Source: Tethya wilhelma (taxonomy: Eukaryota > Porifera > Demospongiae > Tethyida > Tethyidae). Taken from it: DNA of 64,000 bases. A program made the translations under genes and the position numbers. Below, piece after piece: positions 21,505-31,594 of the stretch; the first letter of the stretch is position 1; every line of letters begins with the position of its first letter. The notes below the pieces were generated by a model. That model was given only the letters and a program-made list of their open reading frames with translations. It searched no databases and was not told where the DNA came from. The DNA is taken from positions 1-64,000 of the forward strand of contig CAXIPT010000064.1 of NCBI GenBank assembly GCA_964030475.1. The letters are read 5' to 3'.

Positions 21505-23400
21505 CTAGAAGTGGAATGTCTGGATGCATCCTGACAGTTGTAGGCAACACTGGCCATGAGTGCTGCCACAGGTCAATGTACTAGCAAAATGGTTACCATA
21601 TTGCAACTGCTGGGCTTCCTCAACTTGGGAAGAACCCTCAGGGTGTTGCCTTTGACCTCTCTCAAGGGTCAGCTCACTCTCGAGGCTCTTGACCTTGGCT
21701 TCTAAGCCCAATCTCTCCTCCTCAGACTTGGCCTTAATCTCATTCAGCTGGTATTTGGCCATCTCACGCTCTCTCTCTCCCAAGGACCTTTCATATTTTA
21801 GCTCCTGGGCATGCTCTTGTCTAAGAGCCTCCACCCTCCTCAACAATTCTAATTCACTTTGGTACTCTAAACGCTCCAGTTTAGAACTTAATGCATCAAT
21901 GTCAAGCTTACTCTGTTCAGTTTCTTCCTTGGCTGCTTGAGCCTGCCTGTAGGCTTCTCTTAGCTCTTGGTCCTTGCGGAGGTTCTCAGGCTCTGTTTGG
22001 GCTATAGCCACCGTAGCAGCTCTTCCTCGCCAGAGCTGGTAATTGTGGTCGCCACTTTCTCGGCCTCCACAGCTCCACCCTCGTCACTCATCTCGTAGCT
22101 GCTGCCCAAATTGGGTTTGTTCGGGATGCGGATCCTCGGCTGACGAGTTCGGCTCTTGCTGGCAGAACCAGGGCTCCCTTTCTGTAGTGCCCTCAACTTC
22201 CGCTTCGACATACATGGCTTATCAGTAGCAGTTGGGCTCTGTGTCTTGACCTTCGTGTCCAATGTGACACATACGCCTTCGGGAGCTGCCAGCCTGACTT
22301 GGCTGTTGAGTCTGTCTCTGGCAGGGTAACTACCAGGTTTACTTAGGGTCAATATTCAATAGTCTTCTTTCAAAAACTCATTCTTGCACAAATCAGACTA
22401 ACATGACAGACTGCTCTGGCAGCCCTTACACAGCATTTTTAATGATACATACACACTTCCTGTTCTATTAGAATAGTTATAATTAGTAATAACAGTAGAA
22501 ACAATAGTTAACAGTACTATAATCTATGATTCAGGCATCAGATTAGTCCTGACTAAACCCTAGAGCTTGATTGGTTGTAGCTATATATCTGTAGCTGACA
22601 ACCTTTTCTGTTTACTGGGTGGGTCAGTCTTATTAAGACTGACAACCCTTTCTGGTTTTCTTGGACCCGCCAATGGCAGTCAGCCCTAGGTCACTAATGA
22701 GCCTGCCATAGGGGGCTGTATGCTCTGACTGGTTTCTACTAGAGCTTGCTTGGTTGTAGCTATCTGTAGCTGACAACCTTTTCTGTTTACCTGGTGGGTC
22801 AGTCTTATTAAGACTATCGACCCATTCCAGTTTTCTTGGACCCACCTAAAGAGGCAGTCAGTCCTAGGTTACCTGCCACAGGGCTTCTACTAGAGCTTGA
22901 TTAGTTGTAGCTATCTCTAGCTGGCAACCATTTCTGTTTACTGGGTGAGTCCGTCTTGTGAGACTGTCGACCCTTTCCAGTTTTCTTGGACCCGCCTGAA
23001 GAGGCAGTCGGCCCTCGGTCACCAATGAGCCTGCCGTACGGGGCTGTCAGCTCTGACCGATTTCTACTAGAGCTTGATTGGTTGTAGCCATCTTTAGCAG
23101 ACAATCTTTTCTGCAGATCTGTTTACTGGGTGGACGTGGGTGACACCATCGACCCTTTCCAGTTTGTGGTCACCAATATACCACAGCTCCACAGGGGGCT
23201 ATTAGCTCTGACTGATTCCTACTGGGCTCTTTTCATTATTGCTTTCGTCGTGTTTCTCATTCCTACTGTTCTCATCTTCCGCGGCTCGGTCTGACGTGGT
23301 GGAGTTCTTGTCCCTGAGATGAGAGAGCTGGCCAGCTACCCGGCCTTCCTTGTAACTGGAGAGTGACTTCAGCTTCTCTACAATGTTTTGTCACTCATAC
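21505..23400 (-). pseudogene. coiled-coil protein with internal repeats, unrecognised
   Basis: On the minus strand, coding-like sequence starts near 23400 (SYKEGRVAGQLSHLRDKNST, then an acidic Asn/Glu stretch), passes through an imperfect tandem repeat of about 60 residues (22561-23222; contains APYGRLI and GGSKKT), and continues from 22352 as SKRKLRALQKGSPGSASKSR and PNKPNLGSSYEMSDEGG. From 22011 it becomes a long Glu/Leu/Lys-rich coiled coil (AKEETEQSKLDIDALSSKLE, EREREMAKYQLNEIKAKSEE). A one-base shift near 22005 separates the last two parts, and repeat spacings of 179, 151 and 177 bp break the frame. The 3' end is cut by the end of the KDZ segment at 21562. I do not recognise the family; a retroelement Gag or a host structural protein are both possible. 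Confidence 0.45.
22561..23222. repeat. tandem repeat, ~150-180 bp unit, 4 copies
   Basis: The marker GAGCTTGATTGGTTGTAGC recurs at 22563, 22742, 22893 and 23070. Each unit also has CAACC(T)TTTTCTG, CCAGTTTTCTTGGACCC and CCTGCC with GGGGCTGT. The third unit is shorter by an internal deletion. Confidence 0.9.
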
Positions 23401-23851
23401 CTCACCGTTCAGTGAGAGACTCAGCTTAACTTGTCACCTTGTCACCTCAATACGAGGAATGCCAAAATTATTTCTAGAGCAGGGAAAAAAGGTGGTTAGG
23501 GCATGCACACAGCAGTCAGACTATTTATAGGTTAAGTATGATGTAATGTGAACTTTGAACTTGCTGATCTTGCAGGGATTTATGAGGTACACCATGTAGT
23601 AAACTAACTATGTTGTTGGAGTGTATCCGGAGCCTCCAAAGTACAATCCGCTGTAAACTAGTGTAGCACTGACTCACCATGGCTATAGCGTCTAGGACGG
23701 CTGTTGTGTAATCACATAATTATCACTATGGCCCACGTGCTTGCCACACGCGTTCCATCTATGGCTGGCTGGCGCGCCGCGCCGGCACGCCATTGCTGCG
23801 TGCACCGCACTCTGTTATAGCTGTACAGTGAAATTCATGGTACAAATGGAA

Positions 23852-24114
23852 TTAAAGTCTATTCGCGTTCACTTGAGCCCAGGAAGTAGTGTGGCTTTGC
23901 TTAAGTACTGCTTTACCGCATTTGTGGTTAATGGAATGTCTGTAATTTATGTATGGGGCAGATGCGTAACTTTTGAATGGTAAGGGGTAGCGCTTTTTAA
24001 AAAGCACCAAACGAATCTACGTGAGATTTGCAATCGAATGGTATCTAAAATAGCTCAATTCATAGATATACGGAAGAAATTTTGAAGACTCAAGTGAACA
24101 CGAATAGACTTTAA
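23852..24114. mobile_element. small TTAA-flanked inverted-repeat element
   Basis: TTAA is followed by AGTCTATTCGCGTTCACTTG, and the complementary arm CAAGTGAACACGAATAGACT is followed by TTAA. Arms of about 22 bp match with one mismatch; the core is about 255 bp. The TTAA on both sides resembles a piggyBac-type target duplication. From 23400 to 23850 and from 24115 to 24332 I see no gene. Confidence 0.75.
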
Positions 24115-24332
24115 CCATTTTTCTGGTTTTATATAGTGAAATTCTCAGTACACAAGAAGTCCACTAGGACTGACTTTGCACAGTGAACTTCTCAGTTTCA
24201 TTAGCACACACACGCATGTTGAAATACCCATTTTAGCACTGTTCACCCCCCATATTGATATGCATGCAAACCATGTGGTCTATTGATGACCTTTACCTAC
24301 ATCAAAATGGCTAAATAAAAAGTACAGTATTT

Positions 24333-25373
24333 GTGACCAAATTTTGGAAAACCGACCAGGTATTGCCAAACTTTGTAGTAATTGGCGGTTTTAGTGTAAT
24401 TCGCAATGCGAGCACGAAATTGATTTTTTTGCACGAGAGGGGAGGGGCATACCTTGGTGAGCTGCAGACGAGATTTTACGGGTTGGGCTGCTTCAATTGC
24501 TGAGATATAAGCGCTTGAATGCAGCTATGTCAGCCATGCATGGGGGATATGTTGCTATGTTCGTTGATTAATAATTCTGATAAAATACACGATGCAGCTG
24601 CTGCTTTTGCATCTCATCATATTTAATTTCAAACAAAAAACAGTGAATTCTTCTTGAAATGAACACTTCTAGCAGAAAAAAATCTCTTAAAGATTATCAT
24701 AAAACGGCTAACAGTGTTGCAGAATTGCTGGGCTATGCCAGGAGCTGTTTATCTGCATAATAATGAATGAATGTTGTGTAGATTGTGTATTATAAGTTTT
24801 CAATGAAATTTGTGGGGGATAAAAGCTAACCGCTTATGATTCAATGGGTAGTAAGTGTTAGCTAGACTATTTTCTACTGTTAGAATAGGTACAGATACAT
24901 GTATTTACTATTGGGTGCTTATTTCTGCCCCATTTATAGCCTAGTTACTCTAGTTACAGCCCACCCGCTACATTATTCTACATAGTAGACTTACTAACCT
25001 TGTTGGTGAGTCCTCCTGGAAGGCTCTCTGGTCTTCTGTGTCTTTGAAAAAGCTCAAAAAGTAAGTTTTAACTGACTTACTTCATGCATATCCTGATACT
25101 AAATGAAAATTGTACCACAAACATAAATTGTTCGTAACACGGATAGTATACGGAGTTCGTATACTCACATTTAGCAACGTATTCAATCACCTTTTTAGCG
25201 AGTAAAAATTGGAATAAATGGTCGGTATATTTGAGCTCATATCTCCAAAACTATAGCGCCTAGCCGCTTCAAATTTGGAATATAGCTAGCTGCAATGAAG
25301 TAGATTACTCTGCAATTGCTAACTCAAAATTCACAGAAAGTACTACCTGGTCGGTTTTCGCAAATTTGGTCAC
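24333..25373. mobile_element. 1.04 kb non-autonomous TIR element
   Basis: Left end GTGACCAAATTTTGGAAAAC and right end TTTTCGCAAATTTGGTCAC are inverted complements over about 30 bp (with CCGACCAGGTA inside). ATTT flanks both sides and may be a target duplication. I see no coding capacity. A second copy starts at 30736. Confidence 0.85.
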
Positions 25374-27571
25374 ATTTTATATGGAGTTTTCAAAGCTGCC
25401 TAGATTTTGTTTACTACCCTTTTGCCATTAAACAAGTCGAAAAGGACGTAGTACAGATGAAATGAAGTCTCACTATATAACTCAATATGCCTTTTGTTTG
25501 TTCAAGTAAGTCAGTTAGGAAGGAAGGAAGGAAGGGGAGAACAAAATTACATTGTTGTGGCTTCTCACCAGTGCTCTAGAGTGCTCCAGAAACTTTCTTC
25601 CTTGGTTTATATAGTAACTACATGGTCTGGGGGAGGCTATAAAATGCAGTTGAAGGCCTAGTTTTGTTTACCTGAAAGTTTATACGCACAAACATTTTGT
25701 ATTGTGTCAGTCGGCCCATTCTTACTACCATAAATATGATGGTAATGTTACCATTAAATTTTGCCTGCTATGCTAAGAATTCATTTCATTTTGACCAAGT
25801 GTATAACATTCAATTTCTACCAACATATTATTAGAATTTGATAGTTGAAATTGTTAGCTATGTGTATACGGTCAAGATATTGTATTTCTTATCAGTTGAA
25901 AATAAGAAAATACTTGTGGATCAGACACTGTTCCGGCAAGCTAGTGAATAAAAAATGGCACGTAACTGCTACTGATGCTAGTAAATGCATTTTGTTATGG
26001 TAATCTATATAATTATTAAGTAAAAAAAATCATCCGTACTTCTGGAAATTTCTGTGTTAAAAAAATTTGCCTAACAAATTTTCAAGTTAAAAGATTTTTT
26101 GTAGTTTGCTGCTATCGCAATGTATCTGTAACGGGTCATCAAATTTTCGTTTGCAAAAATTTTCGTAGTCACTGCAGACTACAAAAATATTTTAACTGTG
26201 AAAATTTCCTGAAATACGGTATATTGTATGTTGAACACCAGCATTTATACCACTGATAGTCTAAATTAAATATTTAACCCTTAGCGTGTGAAGCATGCCA
26301 AAGCAGTGGCAGATGCAGGGGCTGCACCCCCCTTTTGCTCAATTATTTATTGTGCTTATTTATGCAAGTGATCACTTGTAACTTACTATAGAATCTTGAA
26401 TGATGCATTATCAATGGGAAGTCCAAGAGAATTAATTTCTGGCACAAAATCAGCTAAGAAAACACTTCAGACAGCTCAGTAGCTATGTAGCACTAGTTCC
26501 CACTGCTCACATTGATTTAGTTGAGCTAAATCATGTGTAATGGGCGTGGCTCTAAAAATGTATGGCACACTTTGCGCGCAACTATTTCTGAAATCCCTTT
26601 CCTAATTTTCACCACTGAAAAGGGTTCATTTTTTCCTTGTGTGTGTGTGTGTGTTCACCCTTAGTATGAAGAACAGCAGTTAAATTATGTACTTAAAGCA
26701 TGAAGTACTGGTGTTTATCTAACTTTGATTTAATTTTCAGAAGCGAGGATTTTCAGTTCGAGCCACCGCTCAAGCAGCCATTTTGGCTACGTGACCCCAA
26801 GCACTAGCGCATAGCTCAGGCTAGCTAGAGTTGCCCAATCCTGCGCAAGCTGCATCTCGCTAGAATAACATGGAAGTCTTAAATAGCATCACTGACTCTA
26901 GTTGAAATGCTTGGGTTCAACAGAGTATCTTTAGTCCAATCACTTGTGTTTTGCAAACTCTGCAGCAAGCTAGCTCTTGATATGGTGCGATGATCGCTAT
27001 GTTTGCTAAGTAGCTACGCCCTTGATATAGCGAGTCAGAAGCTGACTAGCTAGATTGATAGTGCGCTATAGCTGCACCTCGCCAGAACACCACTGGAAGT
27101 CTGAGAGAGCATATAATGCTTATTTAACGCTAAGGGTTGTGCACCATGCATATGGTGCTTTTCATATAGCTTATAGACAAAGAAGTATTTATTTACATTA
27201 GTAACTTCAACAATAAAATGTTGTTTGAGAGGCATGTGTCAAGTTAAAACATAAATGGTTTATGTTAAACGTACTACCTATTCCCATTAGTTAAATTAAT
27301 TTATAAAGATTTATCACGTAATGGCAACACCCTTGTATATATCACTTGGCAGAGATTCTACACTTATTCCTCACAACCGAATTCATAACTTGGTTGTGTT
27401 AAACTTCGGGCCAATTTTCCTGTTAAGGCCTAAACTTTTAAAACAGATTTTGTATCTATTAAATATTTATCATCAACATTTGGAATCTGCTTGAAACTTG
27501 CTCTCACAAACACGTACTGTACATTAAGGCATAATTATACCTGTTTCTAAAACATGGCCTAAAACCATTGC
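25374..27571. other. gene-poor stretch with small repeats
   Basis: No convincing coding sequence. It holds (GGAA)n near 25517, a copy of the TTTTGTATTGTGTC...CCCATTCNTACTA repeat at about 25660-25755 (also at 37872-37975 and 53595-53712), a decayed inverted-repeat element at 26033-26221, and a (GT)n run near 26638. Confidence 0.6.
26033..26221. mobile_element. decayed inverted-repeat element
   Basis: TCCGTACTTCTGGAAATTTC on the left pairs imperfectly with GAAAATTTCCTGAAATACGG on the right, and the interior holds GAAAATTTTCGT-like motifs. It resembles the TACNGTAT family at 16330-16522. Confidence 0.55.
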
Positions 27572-28000
27572 TAAAGGGTCATTCCATTTCAGTTCAACAA
27601 AAGTTCGCACATGACCTCAGAATTTGACGAAACTTGGTATGCTAGTAGTCCTCATGGTTATATGTTGTCAGCCAGAGTGCTGAGCTTAGCAGTTGTATGG
27701 TTTCCTAGAAATAGCTCCCTAGATATTTGAATTTTTTCGGATATTTCCTATACCTCTCCGTATTCAAAAACTCATAACTTGCTTATTCTTCAATGTGATT
27801 TATAATAAATTATATAGCATTTAAGCATGAAAAATAAGCTTTCATTTGATATGTCATATGGCTTCATTCAACGAAGTTTAGCACCTGACGTCCAATCCTT
27901 ATTTTCGACCTTTGACCTTGCAAAAAGTGCTGAATCAAAAATATTTAAAATGTTTGTGTGCATTGTTGAGGCCTTAGTCTAAATGCTCTACAAATGGGTC
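27572..28000. repeat. dispersed repeat, GGGTCATTCCATTTC type, copy 1
   Basis: Starts AAGGGTCATTCCATTTCAGT and shares landmarks with 29412-29800 in the same orientation: CAAACTTGGTA / GAAACTTGGTATG, GGCTTCGTCCGAT / GGCTTCATTCAAC, and CAAAAAGTGCTG. No coding capacity. Confidence 0.65.
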
Positions 28001-28162
28001 TCACTGGGATAGTAAGTTACATGGTTTATTGTTGCACTACCTTGTTAAATTTTAGATTATTTGTTTAATAAGTTCTACAATACATACACACTTGTAAACA
28101 CAAAATTAATTTTAAAAATGTAAATTAGCTGATTAGTTTACTTTGATATATTGTGAAACTTA

Positions 28163-29411
28163 TCAGAAGCAGAAGAAATGTCTTTCATGGCGTGTGTACG
28201 TCCTGGGTCGTCCACTCCTTGTTCTTGGATCTACTAAGGATAGAATGTGTTCTACTGGTACAGTGCGAATAATTTGTGGTTCTGGGTATCTGAAGCTGCT
28301 TGAAGGTCCATGAAGATGAAGAAATGTTAGTCTCACTTCTTGGGTAACCTCTAGAACACAATCTAACCACCAGTTCTCATGATACTTGCAAGTAACAAAG
28401 CCAGAAATTGATTCTAGAGGGAGATCGTTCTTCAATAGAGTGACTCGCTCATTTCTGGATGTATCTGATGACGAGAAAAACCTGACTTGAACAATGCTCT
28501 TTGAGACAGGTATAAATGAATGTAGCCTTCTTGTACCAGGTATAGTGCGAGACTGTTGAAACCTTTGGTCGAGCAAACGCTGTTCTCGTTCATAGTCTTC
28601 AGTGCTACAATAGCCAAAGTGAGCAGCTGGCACATTTGCACATGCCCAATTGAACAACTGGCGTGCTGTCATTAATTGGTCATTGTAAGGCCTTTGGAGA
28701 CTAGCACGAGCTGCTAATCGTTTTACTGTACCACCCAGACCATCACAAGCTCCCTTTCCATGTGAAGTGGGAGAAAAGTGCCACTCTGCAGCGATTCCAA
28801 AATCCTCCTCATGAAGACACAAATTAAGGAAATTTTTTTGGTTTTTGTACTGTGCTGCAGCGCCATCTGAGAAGTATACTATCTTCGTAGGGTGCAATGA
28901 TGGTGGCAGAAATTTCCTTAAGAAATCAATGAAACACTTTTGAAAAAGATGAACAGCTACAGTGTCATGGTGTAGACAGTCTGATATGACCACGTAGCTC
29001 AAATAATGAACTTCACCATTTGAATCCAGATAGTAGGCAACAAAAGGGTGCAGAGTTGCCTAGGAATTGTTCCAGTGGAACCCTTGAGCTGCATCTTGCA
29101 GCACAAATGAGTAGTTTTCAGAAAAATCTGCAGTTACTAACAACTCCCTACCTTTAGTGTTGCCTTAGGAGTTGCATAGAATGAAGCCTGCTGTGTTGCA
29201 ATAAATGAGTGTGAACGCAACAGCTCTACCTTCTCACAAAAGGAGTCAGTAAACTCTTCTGCTGATGTACAACAGGTCTGGAGTGTAGATCTATCAGTAG
29301 AGACCCACTGCTTGTAGACAACTTGCTCCACTTCAGTTTCATCAAAATGAGTGAGTAGTTGTTGCTGAAGTTTCTCAGTTCCTGGGCAGACATCACATTC
29401 ACCCAAATAGC
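28163..29411 (-). pseudogene. C-terminal half of a transposase-like family protein
   Basis: Minus-strand coding from about 29411 (CYLGECDVCPGTEKLQQQLL; VYKQWVSTDRSTLQTCCTSA) to the stop at 28163. The larger open part (29002-28163) holds VYFSDGAAAQYKNQKNFLNL, EWHFSPTSHGKGACDGLGGT, VKRLAARASL and TIPGTRRLHSFIP. I recognise these as motifs of a multi-copy animal protein family that resembles DDE transposases (acidic SDGAAAQYKN, then a His-rich SHGKG block), but I cannot place it in a named superfamily. There are frame breaks between 29002 and 29160. The frame ends at 29411, where a dispersed repeat begins. The matching N-terminal half appears at 30160-30735, on the opposite strand. Confidence 0.65.
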
Positions 29412-29800
29412 ACCTGGGTCATTCCATTTCAATTCAACCACACTTTGAAAGTGACCTCCTTGGAATTTCACCAAACTTGGTACAGTTGTAGTATGCAATG
29501 AGATATTACTTAGTATGAAATATTGGGACCTCTACCTCTATGGCTTCTGAGTTATGAGCGTACAAAAATCAAGCTTTTTTAGGAGTTTTGCTCAACCTCT
29601 TGGTATTAATGAAGCCTTAACTTTCTAACTGAAGCATATTAGAAGAAATGTTGTTCAGAAAATCTCCTTTCAGGTGACATATTGTATGGCTTCGTCCGAT
29701 AAAGTCATCACTGAAACGTTATTACCTATCATTGACCTATGACCTTTTCAAAAAGTGCTGCTTTGTTTCTCAAAAATTTTTTACATGAGCATTCTCATAC
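29412..29800. repeat. dispersed repeat, GGGTCATTCCATTTC type, copy 2
   Basis: Direct-orientation relative of 27572-28000. It abuts and truncates the coding sequence ending at 29411. From 29801 to 30159 I see no gene. Confidence 0.65.
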
Positions 29801-30159
29801 ATTTAACTAATCACTGACTGAGTTTGGTTGTGGGATCACTATGGGATAGGGAAATATAAATAATTGATGGGAGGGTATACATGGAAGTGCTAATTGCAAC
29901 TGAACCATTATACACTGAAATTAAATACTGCATGACACATAAACAAGACAATCTACATGTACAAGCTATCAGTGTACAGCATACAAAACTAGCTTTAGCA
30001 CTCATCAATCACATTGTTGAAGGAGTAGACAGCTAGCTGCATTATGGCAAGTTCCTGCTGTAATCCATTCAACCTCCCTAAACACAACTGGAGCACTCGC
30101 AAGAAGAATCTAAGGCTAGTTACACAATGAATGTGTGAAAAGGCTAGTAACACATTGCT

Positions 30160-30735
30160 ATGGGATCCAAGATCTGCGACTCATGCAGGAAGAAACTTGC
30201 TGAGATTCATGTCTCTGAGGTTGAATGTGAGTTTTCTGAAGAACTTGAACATCCTACAGATACTGACAAAAGCTGTAGTTCACCACCCATAGATGAGCAA
30301 TACATTGATATTCCTGAAGAAACAGCTGCTTTCAATAAGTGCTTGACTGAGATTGGGGAGACACCTATTAGGACAGGGGTAAGTCACTGTCGTGAGTATA
30401 ATTATGAAGCATAAAATTGAGAAAGTCAGTGGGGCGATGAGGGGGTTGCTTATTGACGTTGCGCCTGAAAATAGTGATGAAAGAGAAATTATTTTGCAGT
30501 TAAAAGAAAAATTCCGCACAACAACAAACAGGAGCGAACGTCTTCAGATTCTTACAGTGTTGCCCCAGAGCTGGACCAGAAAAATAATACAAAATGAGTT
30601 TGGTGTGTCTGATTACATGGCACGAAAATGCAAGCAACTTGTAAAAGAGAAAGGGATACTGTCTAGCCCAGATCCAAGGCCAGGTCCATCGCTTCCATCT
30701 GAAACTATAGCACTTGTAATTGGCTTCTACCAATT
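30160..30735 (+). pseudogene. N-terminal half of the same transposase-like family
   Basis: ATG at 30160 (MGSKICDSCRKKLAEIHVSE) gives a CxxC motif and an acidic stretch. A GGTAAGT donor-like site lies at about 30377. Coding then continues from about 30410 (HKIEKVSGAMRGLL; SERLQILTVLPQSWTRKIIQ; FGVSDYMARKCKQLVKEKGI; PGPSLPSETIALVIGFYQ). The middle looks like a helix-turn-helix DNA-binding segment. The frame stops because a TIR element begins at 30736. The C-terminal half of this family lies on the opposite strand at 28163-29411, so the locus was probably rearranged. Confidence 0.6.
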
Positions 30736-31591
30736 GTGACCGAATTTTGGAAAACCGACCACTTCGAGCAAAAGTTTTTTTGTAGTAATTGGCGGTTTTA
30801 GCGTAATACGCGACGCGCGCGCGAAAACATTTTTTTTGCACGAAAGGGGAGGGACATACCTTGGCGAGCTGCAGACGTGATTTTACGGGTGGGGCTGCTT
30901 CTATTGCTGAGATATGAGCGTTTGAATGCAGCTATGTCAGCCACAGCTAGCTTCTCTCCCGTTAGTACACGGGATGTGTTGCCATGTTCATTGATTAATT
31001 ATTCTGATAAAGTACATGATGCAGCTGCCGCTATGCATCTCATGCATATTTAATTTGCAACAAAAAACAATACATTGTTCATGAACTAAACACTTCTGGC
31101 AGAAAGAAATCTCTTGCAGATGATCAGAAGACAGCCTACAGTGTTGCAGAATTGCTGGGCTAAGCCAGGAGCTGTTTATCTGTGCATGATAATGAATGAA
31201 TGTTGTGTACATTGTGTATAATTCATAAATTATGAATTTGCAATGAAATCTGTGGGGGTTAGAAGCTAAGCGCTTATGATTGTGGGTAATAAGTATTAGC
31301 TAGACTATTTTCTACTGTTAGAATAGGTATAGATACATTCATTTATTATTGGGCGCTTATTTCTGCGCCATTTATAGCCTTGTTACTCTAGTTATAGCCC
31401 ACCCGCTACATTATTCTACTTAGTAAACTTACTTACCTCACTGGTGAATCCTCCTGGAAGGTTCCCTGGTCTTCTGTGTCTTTGAAAAGGCTCCTAAAGT
31501 AAGTTTTAACTAGCGCTTCAACTAACTTCATGCATATTCTGATACTACATGAAAATTGTACCACAAACATAAATTCATTGTAACACGGATA
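30736..31591 (+). mobile_element. TIR element, second copy, right end missing
   Basis: Starts GTGACCGAATTTTGGAAAAC and matches 24333-25145 throughout (for example CTTGGCGAGCTGCAGACG and GGGCGCTTATTTCTGC). It stops at TGTAACACGGAT, next to NNN at 31592-31594. The right ~230 bp and the right TIR are absent, most likely because of the assembly gap. Confidence 0.85.
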
Positions 31592-31594
31592 NNN

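Larger units (their letters stand above)
17361..21562 (+). mobile_element. KDZ transposon, copy 1 (homologous segment)
   Basis: This segment is repeated at 39734-44938. Homology starts at TAGAACTACATGTGCTCATT and stops at CAACACTGGCCATGAGTG in both. It contains the promoter/5' region, the KDZ transposase gene, and a 3' minisatellite with the GGATCCTCCGGAC core. Beyond 21562 this copy abuts a coiled-coil pseudogene; copy 2 abuts a hAT fragment. The shared right boundary therefore looks like a true element end. I find no inverted repeat of it at the left. Confidence 0.75.

Noticed and set aside
23741..23983. 80-codon plus-strand frame
   Set aside because: It runs into the arm of the TTAA-flanked inverted-repeat element and has no recognisable motif.
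24333..25373. LTR or gene in this 1.04 kb repeat
   Set aside because: Ends are inverted, not direct, repeats and there is no coding frame; it is a non-autonomous TIR element.
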